Source of the DNA: Chitinophaga pinensis
Lineage (GTDB): Bacteria; Bacteroidota; Bacteroidia; UKL13-3
Reading direction: 5' to 3'
DNA: 10,641 bases
NCBI GenBank assembly: GCA_945876985.1
Contig: CAMCQX010000029.1
Span: forward strand, 1-10,641
Under the pieces are notes generated by a model, which saw nothing but the letters and a program-made list of their open reading frames with translations, searched no databases and was not told the DNA's origin. Both the position numbers and the translations under genes were made by a program. This document shows, piece by piece, positions 1 through 7,718 of the stretch (its first letter is position 1; each line of letters starts with the position of its first letter).

Positions 1-755
1 AACTCTTCTGTTTTTGAACTTAAATAAATGGGTATCATCCAAGCAAAACGAAATGCCGTATAATTATCTTGTTTTGAATTCAAATCATATTGGCGAGTAT
101 CGTAGTTAAATTCACGTAAATTTTTGGTGTATGCTTGCGCAAAATCTAAGCCAACATAAAAGTTTAAAAGCCTACTTTCAGAATGAAAATAATAACCAAT
201 AAACTGATTAATTGCTAGTCCACCATGTAACCTATCATAACCACGTTGATTTACATCATTTAATTGTGCAACTGTATTTTGAGGAATATTAAAATTTAAA
301 TAATGCATTAAATATCCCGCACCAATTTGCAATAAAATACCATGGTTTTTATTTAACCTACTTACCGGAATTATTTTACCAATTCTACCAAAAGCAGTAA
401 ACCCTCTCATCGATAAATCAACGGTAGCTGGAGTTCCATTATTATCGTTAAAAGTATAATTATTACTATTGGTTAAATTTACCAAATCGGCAGTATTTTT
501 CAAATTACTGGAAAGCATAAAACTACTTTCAGCACTAAATAACCAATTTGTTTGAGATTTATAATTAACACCAAAACCCAAACCGTGACTTAACCCATAC
601 ATTTTTTCCCAATCACCACTAGGAAATTGCCCGTTATAAATAAATTGAAAATTGAAAATTTTATTGCTAAAATCATCTCCTTTTTTTTGAGCAAATGCAG
701 TTAATTTTACGAAAGTAAAAAGTATTAAAAGTGAAGCTTTAACTTTATTCGACAT
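1..755 (-). CDS. Predicted outer-membrane beta-barrel protein (3' end beyond window)
   Basis: An open frame starts with ATG at 755-753 and runs without a stop to the left edge, giving 251 complete codons, so the C-terminus is missing. The first 22 residues form a Sec signal peptide: Lys-containing start, hydrophobic stretch around SLLILFTFVKLTA, and a probable cut after AFA, before QKKGDD. The mature part has alternating polar and aromatic/hydrophobic residues, for example FNFQFIYNGQFPSGDW, FTAFGRIGKIIPV, LLQIGAGYLMHYL and NFYVGLDFAQAY, which is typical of transmembrane beta strands. Blocks such as RGYDRLHGGLAINQFIGYYF resemble conserved uncharacterised barrel proteins of Bacteroidota; that is from memory and no function is assigned. 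It lies 27 bases downstream of the DUF6913 gene and is probably the last known member of the same transcript. Localisation is inferred from the signal peptide and strand pattern. Confidence 0.8.
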   Translation of the reverse strand, partial: MSNKVKASLLILFTFVKLTAFAQKKGDDFSNKIFNFQFIYNGQFPSGDWEKMYGLSHGLGFGVNYKSQTNWLFSAESSFMLSSNLKNTADLVNLTNSNNYTFNDNNGTPATVDLSMRGFTAFGRIGKIIPVSRLNKNHGILLQIGAGYLMHYLNFNIPQNTVAQLNDVNQRGYDRLHGGLAINQFIGYYFHSESRLLNFYVGLDFAQAYTKNLREFNYDTRQYDLNSKQDNYTAFRFAWMIPIYLSSKTEE

Positions 756-782
756 GAGAAATTTATTTGTAATGGTTTTTGT

Positions 783-1316
783 TTAAATTACTTTTAAATA
801 ATATTCCATTTGTTTTGCTAAAAAATACAAATCTTTATTACTGCCAGTATCTATAGTCATGTCAAATAATTGGGTGGCATGGTTCATTTGAGCACCAATT
901 TGATATTTGGCTTTACTTAAAACCGAAATGCCTTGTAATGCCAATGTTTCTTCATTATAAATATTAAATAAAATATCAAATTTCATGTCTAAAAATCTTC
1001 CAATTTTATCAGGATCTGGTAAGTTAAAAAATGTAAGATTGGTGTTTAAAAACAATTCGCTGCTTATATGTGGAACACGCTTGTAAGGCATTTCTTTTTG
1101 GTTAATAAAACCAAGTAAATAAACCTTTTTACCTTCACTCCTTAATTCACTTGCAAATTGCTGAACTTTCTTTTCATTTTGCATGTCCTCGGCATTATAA
1201 ATTATTCCAATTTCATTGGCTTTATCAAATGACATAAAAGCATGTTTTTCTTTTTTAGCTTTTATTAGATTGGCTAAAATAATTTTTCCAAAAAAATTCT
1301 TTATTTGATTGAACAT
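783..1316 (-). CDS. DUF6913-family protein
   Basis: This encodes a 177-residue soluble protein with no signal peptide or membrane segment. The basic amphipathic N-terminus (MFNQIKNFFGK, then KAKKEK) is followed by a Rossmann-like alternation of strands and helices: IGIIYNAED near residue 37, KKVYLLGFINQKE near 65, FDILFNIYNEE near 114, and SKAKYQIGAQM near 134. The order 'FD(I/L)L-x-Y-x-E, then S-KAK(Y/F)-x-(V/I)G' matches what I recall of DUF6913 proteins of Bacteroidota, whose role is unknown. I chose the ATG at 1316-1314. An in-frame TTG at 1328, directly after the stop of the upstream gene, would add four residues, but ATG is more likely and leaves a 12-base gap. The short spacing suggests translational coupling with the flavoprotein gene. 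In other Bacteroidota I recall this family next to dapA; no dapA is seen here. Confidence 0.8.
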   Translation of the reverse strand: MFNQIKNFFGKIILANLIKAKKEKHAFMSFDKANEIGIIYNAEDMQNEKKVQQFASELRSEGKKVYLLGFINQKEMPYKRVPHISSELFLNTNLTFFNLPDPDKIGRFLDMKFDILFNIYNEETLALQGISVLSKAKYQIGAQMNHATQLFDMTIDTGSNKDLYFLAKQMEYYLKVI

Positions 1317-1328
1317 ATCTAAAATCAA

Positions 1329-2573
1329 TTAATCATTAATAAGCAATTTTACATAAAAAAGTGGATTTCGCAACTTTGCTCGCAAATCTAAATCTTCAAA
1401 CATGCAACTTATTGTTTCGCGAAGTGCTTTGTTTTTATTTGCTTTATTTACCACAAAATTAAATAACCACGGGTATTTACAGAGTTTTTGCATGGTATGA
1501 CTTAACTTTAATTCATCCCATTGCCTATCGTAAAAAGCATTGTCGTAGGTTTGGTTAAATTCAGCACTAAAATTATTTTGTGTAATGCAATTTTGAATAT
1601 GTGCAGCCGCTAACATTCCACTGTACATGGCATTACCTATTCCTTCACCAGTAAATGGGTCTATTAAACTTGCAGCATCGCCAGTTAGCAGAAAATTATT
1701 GCCACTAATTACACGTTTTTTGCTGCCTAATGGCAATCCCCATCCTTGAATATTATTGACCAATTTTGCATTGGCAAAACGGTGTTTTATTTTAGGATTA
1801 TTGGCAATTGCGCGCAACATATCTTCCTTTAAATTTACCTTTTTGGCACTTACCGATGAACTTAACATTCCCGCGCCAACATTGGCTTGGCCATTAGGTA
1901 ATGGAAAAATCCAAAAATAACCAGGCAGCAATTCTTCTAAAAAATGAAGCTCAATAAAATTTTGATCATGTAGCTCGGTTACACCTTCATAATAAGCCCT
2001 GATACCCGCACAATAATGGTCATTATCTTTTTTTATAGCCGATAATTTTTTTGCCACTAATGAACGGTCGCCTTCTGCTCCTATGAGCATTTTTATATTT
2101 TTTATTTCAAATGATTCAATATTGTTTTTTAGTTGAATTGTAATTTCATCATTCGTTTTAATTACATCTAATAATTCAGTTCCATCTAAAACATTTGCAT
2201 AATTTTTATCTAATTTATTAAATAAACTGGCATCAAAATCAATGCGTTTACTAATAAATCCTGGTGCATGTGTTTCTTTACTTACATCCGATTTAAAAGG
2301 AATGTCAATGGATTTACCATTTGGCGCAACAAATTTTACACCCCAACTTGGCATAAACTGATTACTGTTATTATTATAATCATCAATCATTTCAGGATTC
2401 AGCTGCTTCATTACATAAACTACTTTGCCGCTTAAAGCATCGCCACAAACTTTATCGCGTGGAAAAATAGCCTTATCAATGATGGTATGGGGAATTTTGT
2501 TTTTAGCTAAAAAAAGCGAAGTACTGCAACCCGCTGGTCCTGCTCCAATTATTACTATGTCGGTTGGTTTCAT
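1329..2573 (-). CDS. FAD-dependent oxidoreductase, geranylgeranyl reductase family
   Basis: This is a 414-residue flavoprotein, a normal length for the geranylgeranyl reductase-like branch of the PHBH-fold oxidoreductases. The N-terminal Rossmann motif GAGPAG (residues 10-15) is followed by the acidic ribose-binding residue D33, then FPRDKVCGDALSGK (37-50), the family's 'P-R-x-K-x-CG-x-x-L-S' signature. The second FAD motif is GD at 298-299, continuing as LIDPFTGEGIGNAM. YFWIFPLPNGQANVGAGM, in the middle of the chain, is also typical. Known members reduce isoprenoid double bonds (geranylgeranyl chains, archaeal lipids) or act on related polyene or aromatic substrates. The substrate here cannot be read from sequence, and many Bacteroidota homologues are uncharacterised. 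No membrane segment is evident. It is the first gene of the leftward cluster and lies downstream of the terminator of the DUF3127 gene, so it should have its own promoter within 2574-2663. Confidence 0.88.
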   Translation of the reverse strand: MKPTDIVIIGAGPAGCSTSLFLAKNKIPHTIIDKAIFPRDKVCGDALSGKVVYVMKQLNPEMIDDYNNNSNQFMPSWGVKFVAPNGKSIDIPFKSDVSKETHAPGFISKRIDFDASLFNKLDKNYANVLDGTELLDVIKTNDEITIQLKNNIESFEIKNIKMLIGAEGDRSLVAKKLSAIKKDNDHYCAGIRAYYEGVTELHDQNFIELHFLEELLPGYFWIFPLPNGQANVGAGMLSSSVSAKKVNLKEDMLRAIANNPKIKHRFANAKLVNNIQGWGLPLGSKKRVISGNNFLLTGDAASLIDPFTGEGIGNAMYSGMLAAAHIQNCITQNNFSAEFNQTYDNAFYDRQWDELKLSHTMQKLCKYPWLFNFVVNKANKNKALRETISCMFEDLDLRAKLRNPLFYVKLLIND

Positions 2574-2590
2574 TTAGTGGGTTGCAATTT

Positions 2591-2613
2591 AAAAAAAAGT
2601 AACACTTTTTTTT
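2591..2613. repeat. A8/T8 palindrome in the leader of the flavoprotein gene
   Basis: AAAAAAAAGT (2591-2600) and ACTTTTTTTT (2604-2613) are perfect inverted copies separated by AAC. The structure ends 17 bases before the ATG at 2573. On the minus strand it contains TACTTTTT (2601-2594), close to the Bacteroidota -7 element TAnnTTTG except for the final base. A TTG lies about 22 bases upstream, longer than the preferred spacing. It could be part of a promoter, a weak leader hairpin, or only chance in A/T-rich DNA. Confidence 0.3.
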
Positions 2614-2663
2614 GTTAAAAAATCAACTGAAAAAATTTAATGTTTCGTAACTTATAAAAACAA

Positions 2664-2696
2664 AAAGCCATTGAACAAAAAATGTTCAATGGCTTT
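2664..2696 (-). terminator. Rho-independent terminator of the DUF3127 gene
   Basis: AAAGCCATTGAAC (2664-2676) pairs perfectly with GTTCAATGGCTTT (2684-2696) around a 7-base loop, a 13-bp stem. Read leftward, the stem is followed by TTTTTATAAG-type T-rich sequence (TTTG then TTTTTA at about 2663-2653), as expected of an intrinsic terminator. It starts 22 bases after the stop of the DUF3127 gene and separates it from the flavoprotein cluster. Confidence 0.85.
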
Positions 2697-2718
2697 GCTA
2701 TATTTTTATTTTAATTTA

Positions 2719-3096
2719 TTAAAATGGTAAATCGTCTGAAGTGCTTTCATCACTACTAAACGACATGTTTGTAGGTGCATCAGTGTGATTGTTTTGTGGT
2801 GCACTTGGTTGAGTTGGTTGATTAGGAGGAGATCCCGCTGGTGTAACTTTCCAAGCATTTAAATTGGTAAAATACCTACCGTTATATTCTCTGCTTTCAG
2901 CATCAAAACTAACTACTACTTCTTGACCAATGCTATAAGGATTTTGGTCAATTTTATTTCCCATTAAACCAAACATTACCTTTTTGGGATATTGGTCGCC
3001 AGTTTCAATTAAAAACTCTTGTTTACTCCATTGGCCATTTTTACCTTCTCCAGTAACTAAAGGCATGTTTAAAATTACTTTTCCTTTCAAATCCAT
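2719..3096 (-). CDS. DUF3127 protein with SSB-like acidic C-terminal tip
   Basis: This is a 125-residue cytoplasmic protein. Residues 1-85 match the DUF3127 pattern that I recall from Bacteroidota: an initial M-x-L/I-x-GKVI strand, KQEFLIETGDQYPKKV (26-40), VVSFDAESREYNGRYF (61-76) and a closing NLNAWKV (79-84). The alternating short strands suggest an OB-like barrel, but that is an inference. Residues 86-115 are a low-complexity Pro/Gln/Asn linker (SPPNQPTQPSAPQNN). The end is acidic and finishes DDLPF, almost the same as the DD(I/L)PF tip with which bacterial single-stranded DNA-binding proteins recruit repair and replication partners. The layout (globular N-domain, disordered linker, acidic tip) is that of SSB, so a DNA- or replication-linked role is likely but unproven. 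It is transcribed alone, divergent from the large secreted protein gene. The start is the ATG at 3096, whose first residues match the family start. Confidence 0.85.
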   Translation of the reverse strand: MDLKGKVILNMPLVTGEGKNGQWSKQEFLIETGDQYPKKVMFGLMGNKIDQNPYSIGQEVVVSFDAESREYNGRYFTNLNAWKVTPAGSPPNQPTQPSAPQNNHTDAPTNMSFSSDESTSDDLPF

Positions 3097-3192
3097 GCAG
3101 CAAATAAAAACTTTATTTTTTAAAAATTATTTAATGTGTAAAAGTTTTTTGAATAAATAATAATTGTAAAACTTGATATGATCGTACTACTT

Positions 3193-3210
3193 AATTTGAC
3201 AAATTTGACA
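3193..3210. repeat. Tandem duplicate of AATTTGACA
   Basis: Two exact 9-base copies, AATTTGACA at 3193-3201 and 3202-3210, abut each other in the divergent intergenic region. Each contains TTTG and TTGACA, which resemble -33/-35 promoter elements on the plus strand. A weak -7-like TAGTATTG lies at 3223-3230, but the spacing of 15 from the nearer TTTG is short. The repeat may be a regulator half-site pair or a chance duplication; no known operator is recognised. Confidence 0.4.
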
Positions 3211-3255
3211 GCTTGAGTTTTATAGTATTGATTTACAATGTTTTTTATACCAAAA

Positions 3256-3303
3256 AATAACATTTAGAAAAATTTCAAAATGAATTGCATCAAAAATGTT
3301 ATT
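3256..3303. repeat. 10-bp inverted repeat in the divergent intergenic region
   Basis: AATAACATTT (3256-3265) and AAATGTTATT (3294-3303) are perfect inverted copies with a 28-base spacer. The core TAACATT appears a third time at 3341-3347, inside the candidate -7 element of the secreted-protein gene. All copies are A/T-rich, so chance is possible. The recurrence next to a promoter makes a regulatory site conceivable. Confidence 0.3.
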
Positions 3304-3316
3304 AAATTATAATTTT

Positions 3317-3348
3317 TTTGCGAAAATTATTTTTTTGATTTAACATTG
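3317..3348 (+). promoter_or_regulatory. Candidate Bacteroidota-type promoter for the T9SS cargo gene
   Basis: TTTG at 3317-3320 is followed after 20 bases by TAACATTG at 3341-3348. This fits the Bacteroidota pattern TTTG...TAnnTTTG with one mismatch (A for T) in the -7 element, and the spacing falls in the range known for Flavobacterium. Transcription would start near 3355, leaving a leader of about a dozen bases before the ATG at 3367. The region is so A/T-rich that similar matches occur by chance. Confidence 0.45.
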
Positions 3349-3366
3349 TATAAATAAATAAATACT

Positions 3367-6300
3367 ATGGAAAAAATTTACAAAACAATTCTCTTTATAT
3401 TATTCATTGTTTCAATAAATAATATAAACGCACAGATTACGCTTGTTGCCTCATCTGGCACTTCAACCGGAAGTTACACTACACTAAAAGCTGCCATTGA
3501 TAATATTAACAATGGAACTCACCAAGGCGATATTGTAATTAAAGTTCATTCAAATACTGCTGAAACTGCAGCCATTTCATTGGATTCAAATGGTAATGGT
3601 GGTATTACATTTTATTCATCTGTTTTAATCAGACCTGCTGATTCTGCTACAGTTACAAAGATTGTTTCAGGTTCAATTAGTGGAGCTATTTTGTTTAATT
3701 ATCAGGGGGCTGATAATATTACCATTGATGGTCGACCATTGGGTTTAGGAAGTGCTAAATTATTGGAGTTTCAGAATACTTCTACTACTCTCAGTTCTAC
3801 TGTGTTTAATTACATAAATGGAGCATCTGATAACTGTATCAAATACTGTAATGTTACTTGCTTTATTCAAACAGTTACAACCAATCCAATTTATTTTAAC
3901 AATTCAGTTGCTACCAATGGTAATATGAACGATAGTGTATTATACTGCAATATTTCAGGTGGAAGAAACTGTATTTACGCTTTAGGAACTGTTGCCAATA
4001 GCATGGATAATATTATTATTAAAGGTAATAATTTATTCAATTTTGGTCTTTATGGTGTTTATGTTGCCGCTGTTAAAAACTTTACTATTGATTCAAATAA
4101 TATTTATCACACAACAGCAACATCAAATATCAATCCTATTGGACTTTTTATTAGCGCAAATTGTGATGGATATAATGGAACTATTACTAAAAACAGAATT
4201 TATGATTTACAAACTACAGCTACAGCTGGTCTTTATGGTATATATGTAAGTGCTACATTAGCTACACCCTCGGTAACACCTGTTATAAATTGTTATAACA
4301 ATTTTGTTTCGCTTACCCAAAATAGTGGAACTTGTTCTGGAGTTTTTGGATTGTATTTTTTAGGTTCCACTCCTGCTATTTGTAGGTTTGTAAATAACAG
4401 TGTAAGAATTGGTGGTACGCATACTGGCGGAACAGCTGGAGGTGTTGTTTCCTATGGTTTGATTAAAACTAACACATCAACTGGTTCAACTTTTGTAAGT
4501 AGAAATAATGTATTTATTAATAATAGAACTGGTGGAACTACAGGTATATTTCATACAGGATTTAGAATTCAATTAACTGCAATGGTAGGAATTTTGGATA
4601 TTGATTATAATAACTATTGGGCCACAGGAACAGCAGGAAGTGGGCCGTTTCCTGCTACTTGGGGAAATAGTTTATATGCACAAACTGGTCTTGTAGGATA
4701 CCAAGCTGCTGCAGCTACTACACTTACAGGTTTAGAAGTTAACTCTACATTTAATAATGTAAACTTTATAAGTAACACTAATTTGACACTTACAGGAACT
4801 TCAATTAATAATTATATTGTTATGGGTTGCCCGCGTTCATCATTGGTTCTATCAGATATTTTTGGAACTACTAGGGGAAATCCAACATATAGAGGCGCAC
4901 ATGAATCTACTCCGTTTAATAATTTAAAAGATGCTGCCGTTCAAGAAGTTTATTCTTTGGGCAAATTGCCTATTCCTTATGCAAACCCTCATAGTGTAAG
5001 TGCAAATATTAGAAATACTGGAATTGATACTTTATTTAACCAAAAAGTAAAATTAACAATTGCTGGCTCTAACTCTTTTGTCGATAGTTTATACATTGAC
5101 ACTATAGCGCCAGGATTATCAAAAACAGTAAAATTTAATTCATTTAATTATGTAAACTTAGGAATAAGCACTGCCACTGTAACTGTTCCAAACGATAGTA
5201 CCAATTCAAATAATAGCAAAGTATATAATCAAATAATTACAACAAGTACTTATGCTTACGCAGATCCAACTATTCCAGCGCTTGGTGGTGTTGGTTTTAA
5301 TGGCGGAACTGGTGATTTTGTGGCAAAATTTCCTTACACTGGATCTAATTCAATTAATCAAATTGGAGTAAATATATTTGCTGGAGGACAAACTATAAAA
5401 GTAGGAATTTGGGATACATCTTCTACAGGCGGACCAGGATCATTACTTTGGTCATCGCCAAGTTTTACAACAGGAACAGGAGCAAACACAATAATTGTTA
5501 ACCCACCAGTAGCTGTAACCGGAAGTTTTTGTGTGGGAGTTATTCAGTTCAATACTACCAATTCATCATTTGGATATCAAAATGAAAACCCAATAAGAAG
5601 CGGAACTTTTTATTATACCGCTCCAACTGGAGGAACTACTTGGACTGATTTTGGAAGTAATAATTCAGCCTTTCGTTTCATGATTGAGCCACGTTTGCAA
5701 GTAGCTGACGACATTGGTTTAGCAAGTATTGACCAACCTTGCGCAGCAGTAATGACAGGTAGTTCGGCCATTGCTCCGCAATTTAAAATTACTAATTATG
5801 GTTTAAATAGTCAGTCAAGTTACATTGTTCGTTCACAAATTACTGGACCTGTTAATTCAACAACAGCCGATACTTTATCGTTGTTTTTAGCTAGTGGTGA
5901 ATCTGCAACAATTAATGCTGCAATTTTATTTAATCCAACAACTCCTGGAACTTATACTATAAAAGCATGGACACAATTAACGGGAGATTTGGAAAGAAAT
6001 AACGATACCATTACTTATTCATTTTCTGTAGTAACTCCATCAATTGTAAACACTTCAAACAACGGTTTGGAATTTAGTGGAACTCAATATTTGCAAACTA
6101 ATGGTGCTAAAACTTTAAATATTACAACTGAAAAATTAACATTAGAGGCTTGGGTTAATAAAACAGCAAACTTTAACGATAATTATATTGTTAGTAAAGA
6201 TTCAACTACTAGCATTTCACAATACTCATTTTATATTTCGGCTGCTGGATATTTAGTATTTAAGTTAAATTCTTCTATTGCTGTTGATTCGGTTATTGCA

Positions 6301-7707
6301 AATGTAATATTCCCAACAGGCGTATTTACTCATGCTGCGGCAACTTATGATGGTGTTACCATGAACATTTATCAAAATGGAAATTTGGTAGGTTCAAAAG
6401 CTATGTTTGGCACCATTGTAGGTAATAAACAACCTGTATTTATAGGAAGATCGTTAAGAACAAGCACTGGCTTTTTAGTGGGTTCTATTGATGAAATAAG
6501 AATTTGGGATACCTGTAGAACTGCACTTCAAATTAGAAGAAACATGCACACTCGTTTAGCAAATGCATCGAATGTAAACTTAAAAGCATATTACCGTTTA
6601 GATGAAATAAGTGGAAGTTATGTGGTTGATGCATCCGGAAATTGTAATGCAGGTATAATTAATAATACACCCACTTTTTTAGCTACCAATTTTCCGTTAG
6701 GAACTCCAACAGTAAATAATCAAACCATAAGTTCAAGTGGTACGCAAGCATTTGCTGGAACAGGTATCAATATGAATATTTATAATCAAAGTGCTTCCAA
6801 CGATATTTATGTACATCGTTTTACAGATTCGGCTTTGGTGGTTTCGCCAATTACTGCACCTGGTGGAGTAACAGCTGTTTTTCAAAATTATTGGTTAATG
6901 TACCGTTATGGTGCGGGAACTATGGATAGTGCCAACGTTACTTTTAATGTTGTAGGAATAGTTACCGGTGCAAATGCAAATGATTTTAAATTATTTACCC
7001 GCGCAAATGGTAGCAGTTCAACCTGGACTTTGGCAAAAAATAACGCAAATGCATTTAGCTTATTAGGTCAAACGGTAACTATGGGGGTTGATTCAACCCT
7101 ATTTAACAACCAATTTATGATTGGTGCTATTAATAATCCTTTGCCTGTTCAGTTAATTTCATTTACTGGAAATGCTAAAAACGACAATGCTAATTTATAT
7201 TGGTCAACTGCCAGTGAAATTAATAACAATGGATTTGCTGTAGAACGTAGTTTTGATGGTAGAAATTTTACTGAAATTGGTTTTGTGAATGGTGCTGTAA
7301 ACAGCAATCAATTAACAAACTACAATTTTGTAGATGCCAACGTGTTTTTAGTAAATAAAGCAGTTTTTTACAGACTAAAACAAGTTGATTTGAATGGTGA
7401 ATTTGAATATTCAAAAATTATTTCAATTGTAAATGGTAAAGATATTTTACCTCAAGTAATTGTATATCCAAACCCAATTACCGATCATTTATATGTAGCA
7501 ATTGAATCGTTTGAAAACGCAAATACTCAACTTAATATTACCGATATAACAGGCAAAATAATCAAGGATGTTACCATTCATTTAAATGCAGGCTACAACA
7601 AGTTTGCCATTGAAAATTTAAATGAATTAACCAATGGAATTTATATGGTAAATATTGTTTCGAACGGAACAGTTATATACAATAATAAATTTGTAAAAGT
7701 TAAATAA
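3367..7707 (+). CDS. Large secreted T9SS cargo protein with beta-helix and LamG-like domains
   Basis: This is a 1446-residue exported protein. The signal peptide is residues 1-22, with a hydrophobic core around TILFILFIVSI and a cut after INA, before QITLV. Residues about 23-520 are Asn/Thr/Ser/Gly-rich with short strands and turns typical of a right-handed parallel beta-helix (for example NITIDGRPLG, NFTIDSNNIY). A motif G-[LV]-[YF]-G-[VIL]-Y recurs at residues 227, 288 and 325. Residues about 522-630 and 781-890 look like CARDB-type Ig-like modules (NTGIDTLFNQKVKLTIAG; DDIGLASIDQP). Between them lies a beta-rich segment (about 640-780). Residues about 898-1105 form a LamG/concanavalin-A-like domain (LEFSGTQYLQT, LTLEAWVNK, GSIDEIRIWD). 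Residues 1256-1355 are the common LPVQLISFTG...FYRLKQVDLNGEFEYSKI module, and 1364-1446 the type A T9SS sorting domain (VYPNPITDHLYV to the end, KFVKVK). No catalytic residues can be assigned; adhesion or glycan binding at the surface is an inference. The gene is monocistronic. Confidence 0.92.
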   Translation: MEKIYKTILFILFIVSINNINAQITLVASSGTSTGSYTTLKAAIDNINNGTHQGDIVIKVHSNTAETAAISLDSNGNGGITFYSSVLIRPADSATVTKIVSGSISGAILFNYQGADNITIDGRPLGLGSAKLLEFQNTSTTLSSTVFNYINGASDNCIKYCNVTCFIQTVTTNPIYFNNSVATNGNMNDSVLYCNISGGRNCIYALGTVANSMDNIIIKGNNLFNFGLYGVYVAAVKNFTIDSNNIYHTTATSNINPIGLFISANCDGYNGTITKNRIYDLQTTATAGLYGIYVSATLATPSVTPVINCYNNFVSLTQNSGTCSGVFGLYFLGSTPAICRFVNNSVRIGGTHTGGTAGGVVSYGLIKTNTSTGSTFVSRNNVFINNRTGGTTGIFHTGFRIQLTAMVGILDIDYNNYWATGTAGSGPFPATWGNSLYAQTGLVGYQAAAATTLTGLEVNSTFNNVNFISNTNLTLTGTSINNYIVMGCPRSSLVLSDIFGTTRGNPTYRGAHESTPFNNLKDAAVQEVYSLGKLPIPYANPHSVSANIRNTGIDTLFNQKVKLTIAGSNSFVDSLYIDTIAPGLSKTVKFNSFNYVNLGISTATVTVPNDSTNSNNSKVYNQIITTSTYAYADPTIPALGGVGFNGGTGDFVAKFPYTGSNSINQIGVNIFAGGQTIKVGIWDTSSTGGPGSLLWSSPSFTTGTGANTIIVNPPVAVTGSFCVGVIQFNTTNSSFGYQNENPIRSGTFYYTAPTGGTTWTDFGSNNSAFRFMIEPRLQVADDIGLASIDQPCAAVMTGSSAIAPQFKITNYGLNSQSSYIVRSQITGPVNSTTADTLSLFLASGESATINAAILFNPTTPGTYTIKAWTQLTGDLERNNDTITYSFSVVTPSIVNTSNNGLEFSGTQYLQTNGAKTLNITTEKLTLEAWVNKTANFNDNYIVSKDSTTSISQYSFYISAAGYLVFKLNSSIAVDSVIANVIFPTGVFTHAAATYDGVTMNIYQNGNLVGSKAMFGTIVGNKQPVFIGRSLRTSTGFLVGSIDEIRIWDTCRTALQIRRNMHTRLANASNVNLKAYYRLDEISGSYVVDASGNCNAGIINNTPTFLATNFPLGTPTVNNQTISSSGTQAFAGTGINMNIYNQSASNDIYVHRFTDSALVVSPITAPGGVTAVFQNYWLMYRYGAGTMDSANVTFNVVGIVTGANANDFKLFTRANGSSSTWTLAKNNANAFSLLGQTVTMGVDSTLFNNQFMIGAINNPLPVQLISFTGNAKNDNANLYWSTASEINNNGFAVERSFDGRNFTEIGFVNGAVNSNQLTNYNFVDANVFLVNKAVFYRLKQVDLNGEFEYSKIISIVNGKDILPQVIVYPNPITDHLYVAIESFENANTQLNITDITGKIIKDVTIHLNAGYNKFAIENLNELTNGIYMVNIVSNGTVIYNNKFVKVK

Positions 7708-7718
7708 TTGAGGCTTTA

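Noticed and set aside
1317..1328. TTG start for the DUF6913 protein, adding MILD
   Set aside because: An ATG four codons downstream gives the basic MFNQIKNFF start; the TTG has no supporting ribosome-binding signal.
3204..3230. Plus-strand promoter made from the second TTTGACA and TAGTATTG
   Set aside because: The 15-base spacing is too short and the leader would exceed 120 bases; the match at 3317-3348 is better placed.
3992..4249. 85-residue plus-strand ORF inside the secreted-protein gene
   Set aside because: It lies in another frame of the beta-helix coding region; its Ile/Leu/Met-rich translation is an artefact of A/T-rich codons, and no start context or homology is visible.
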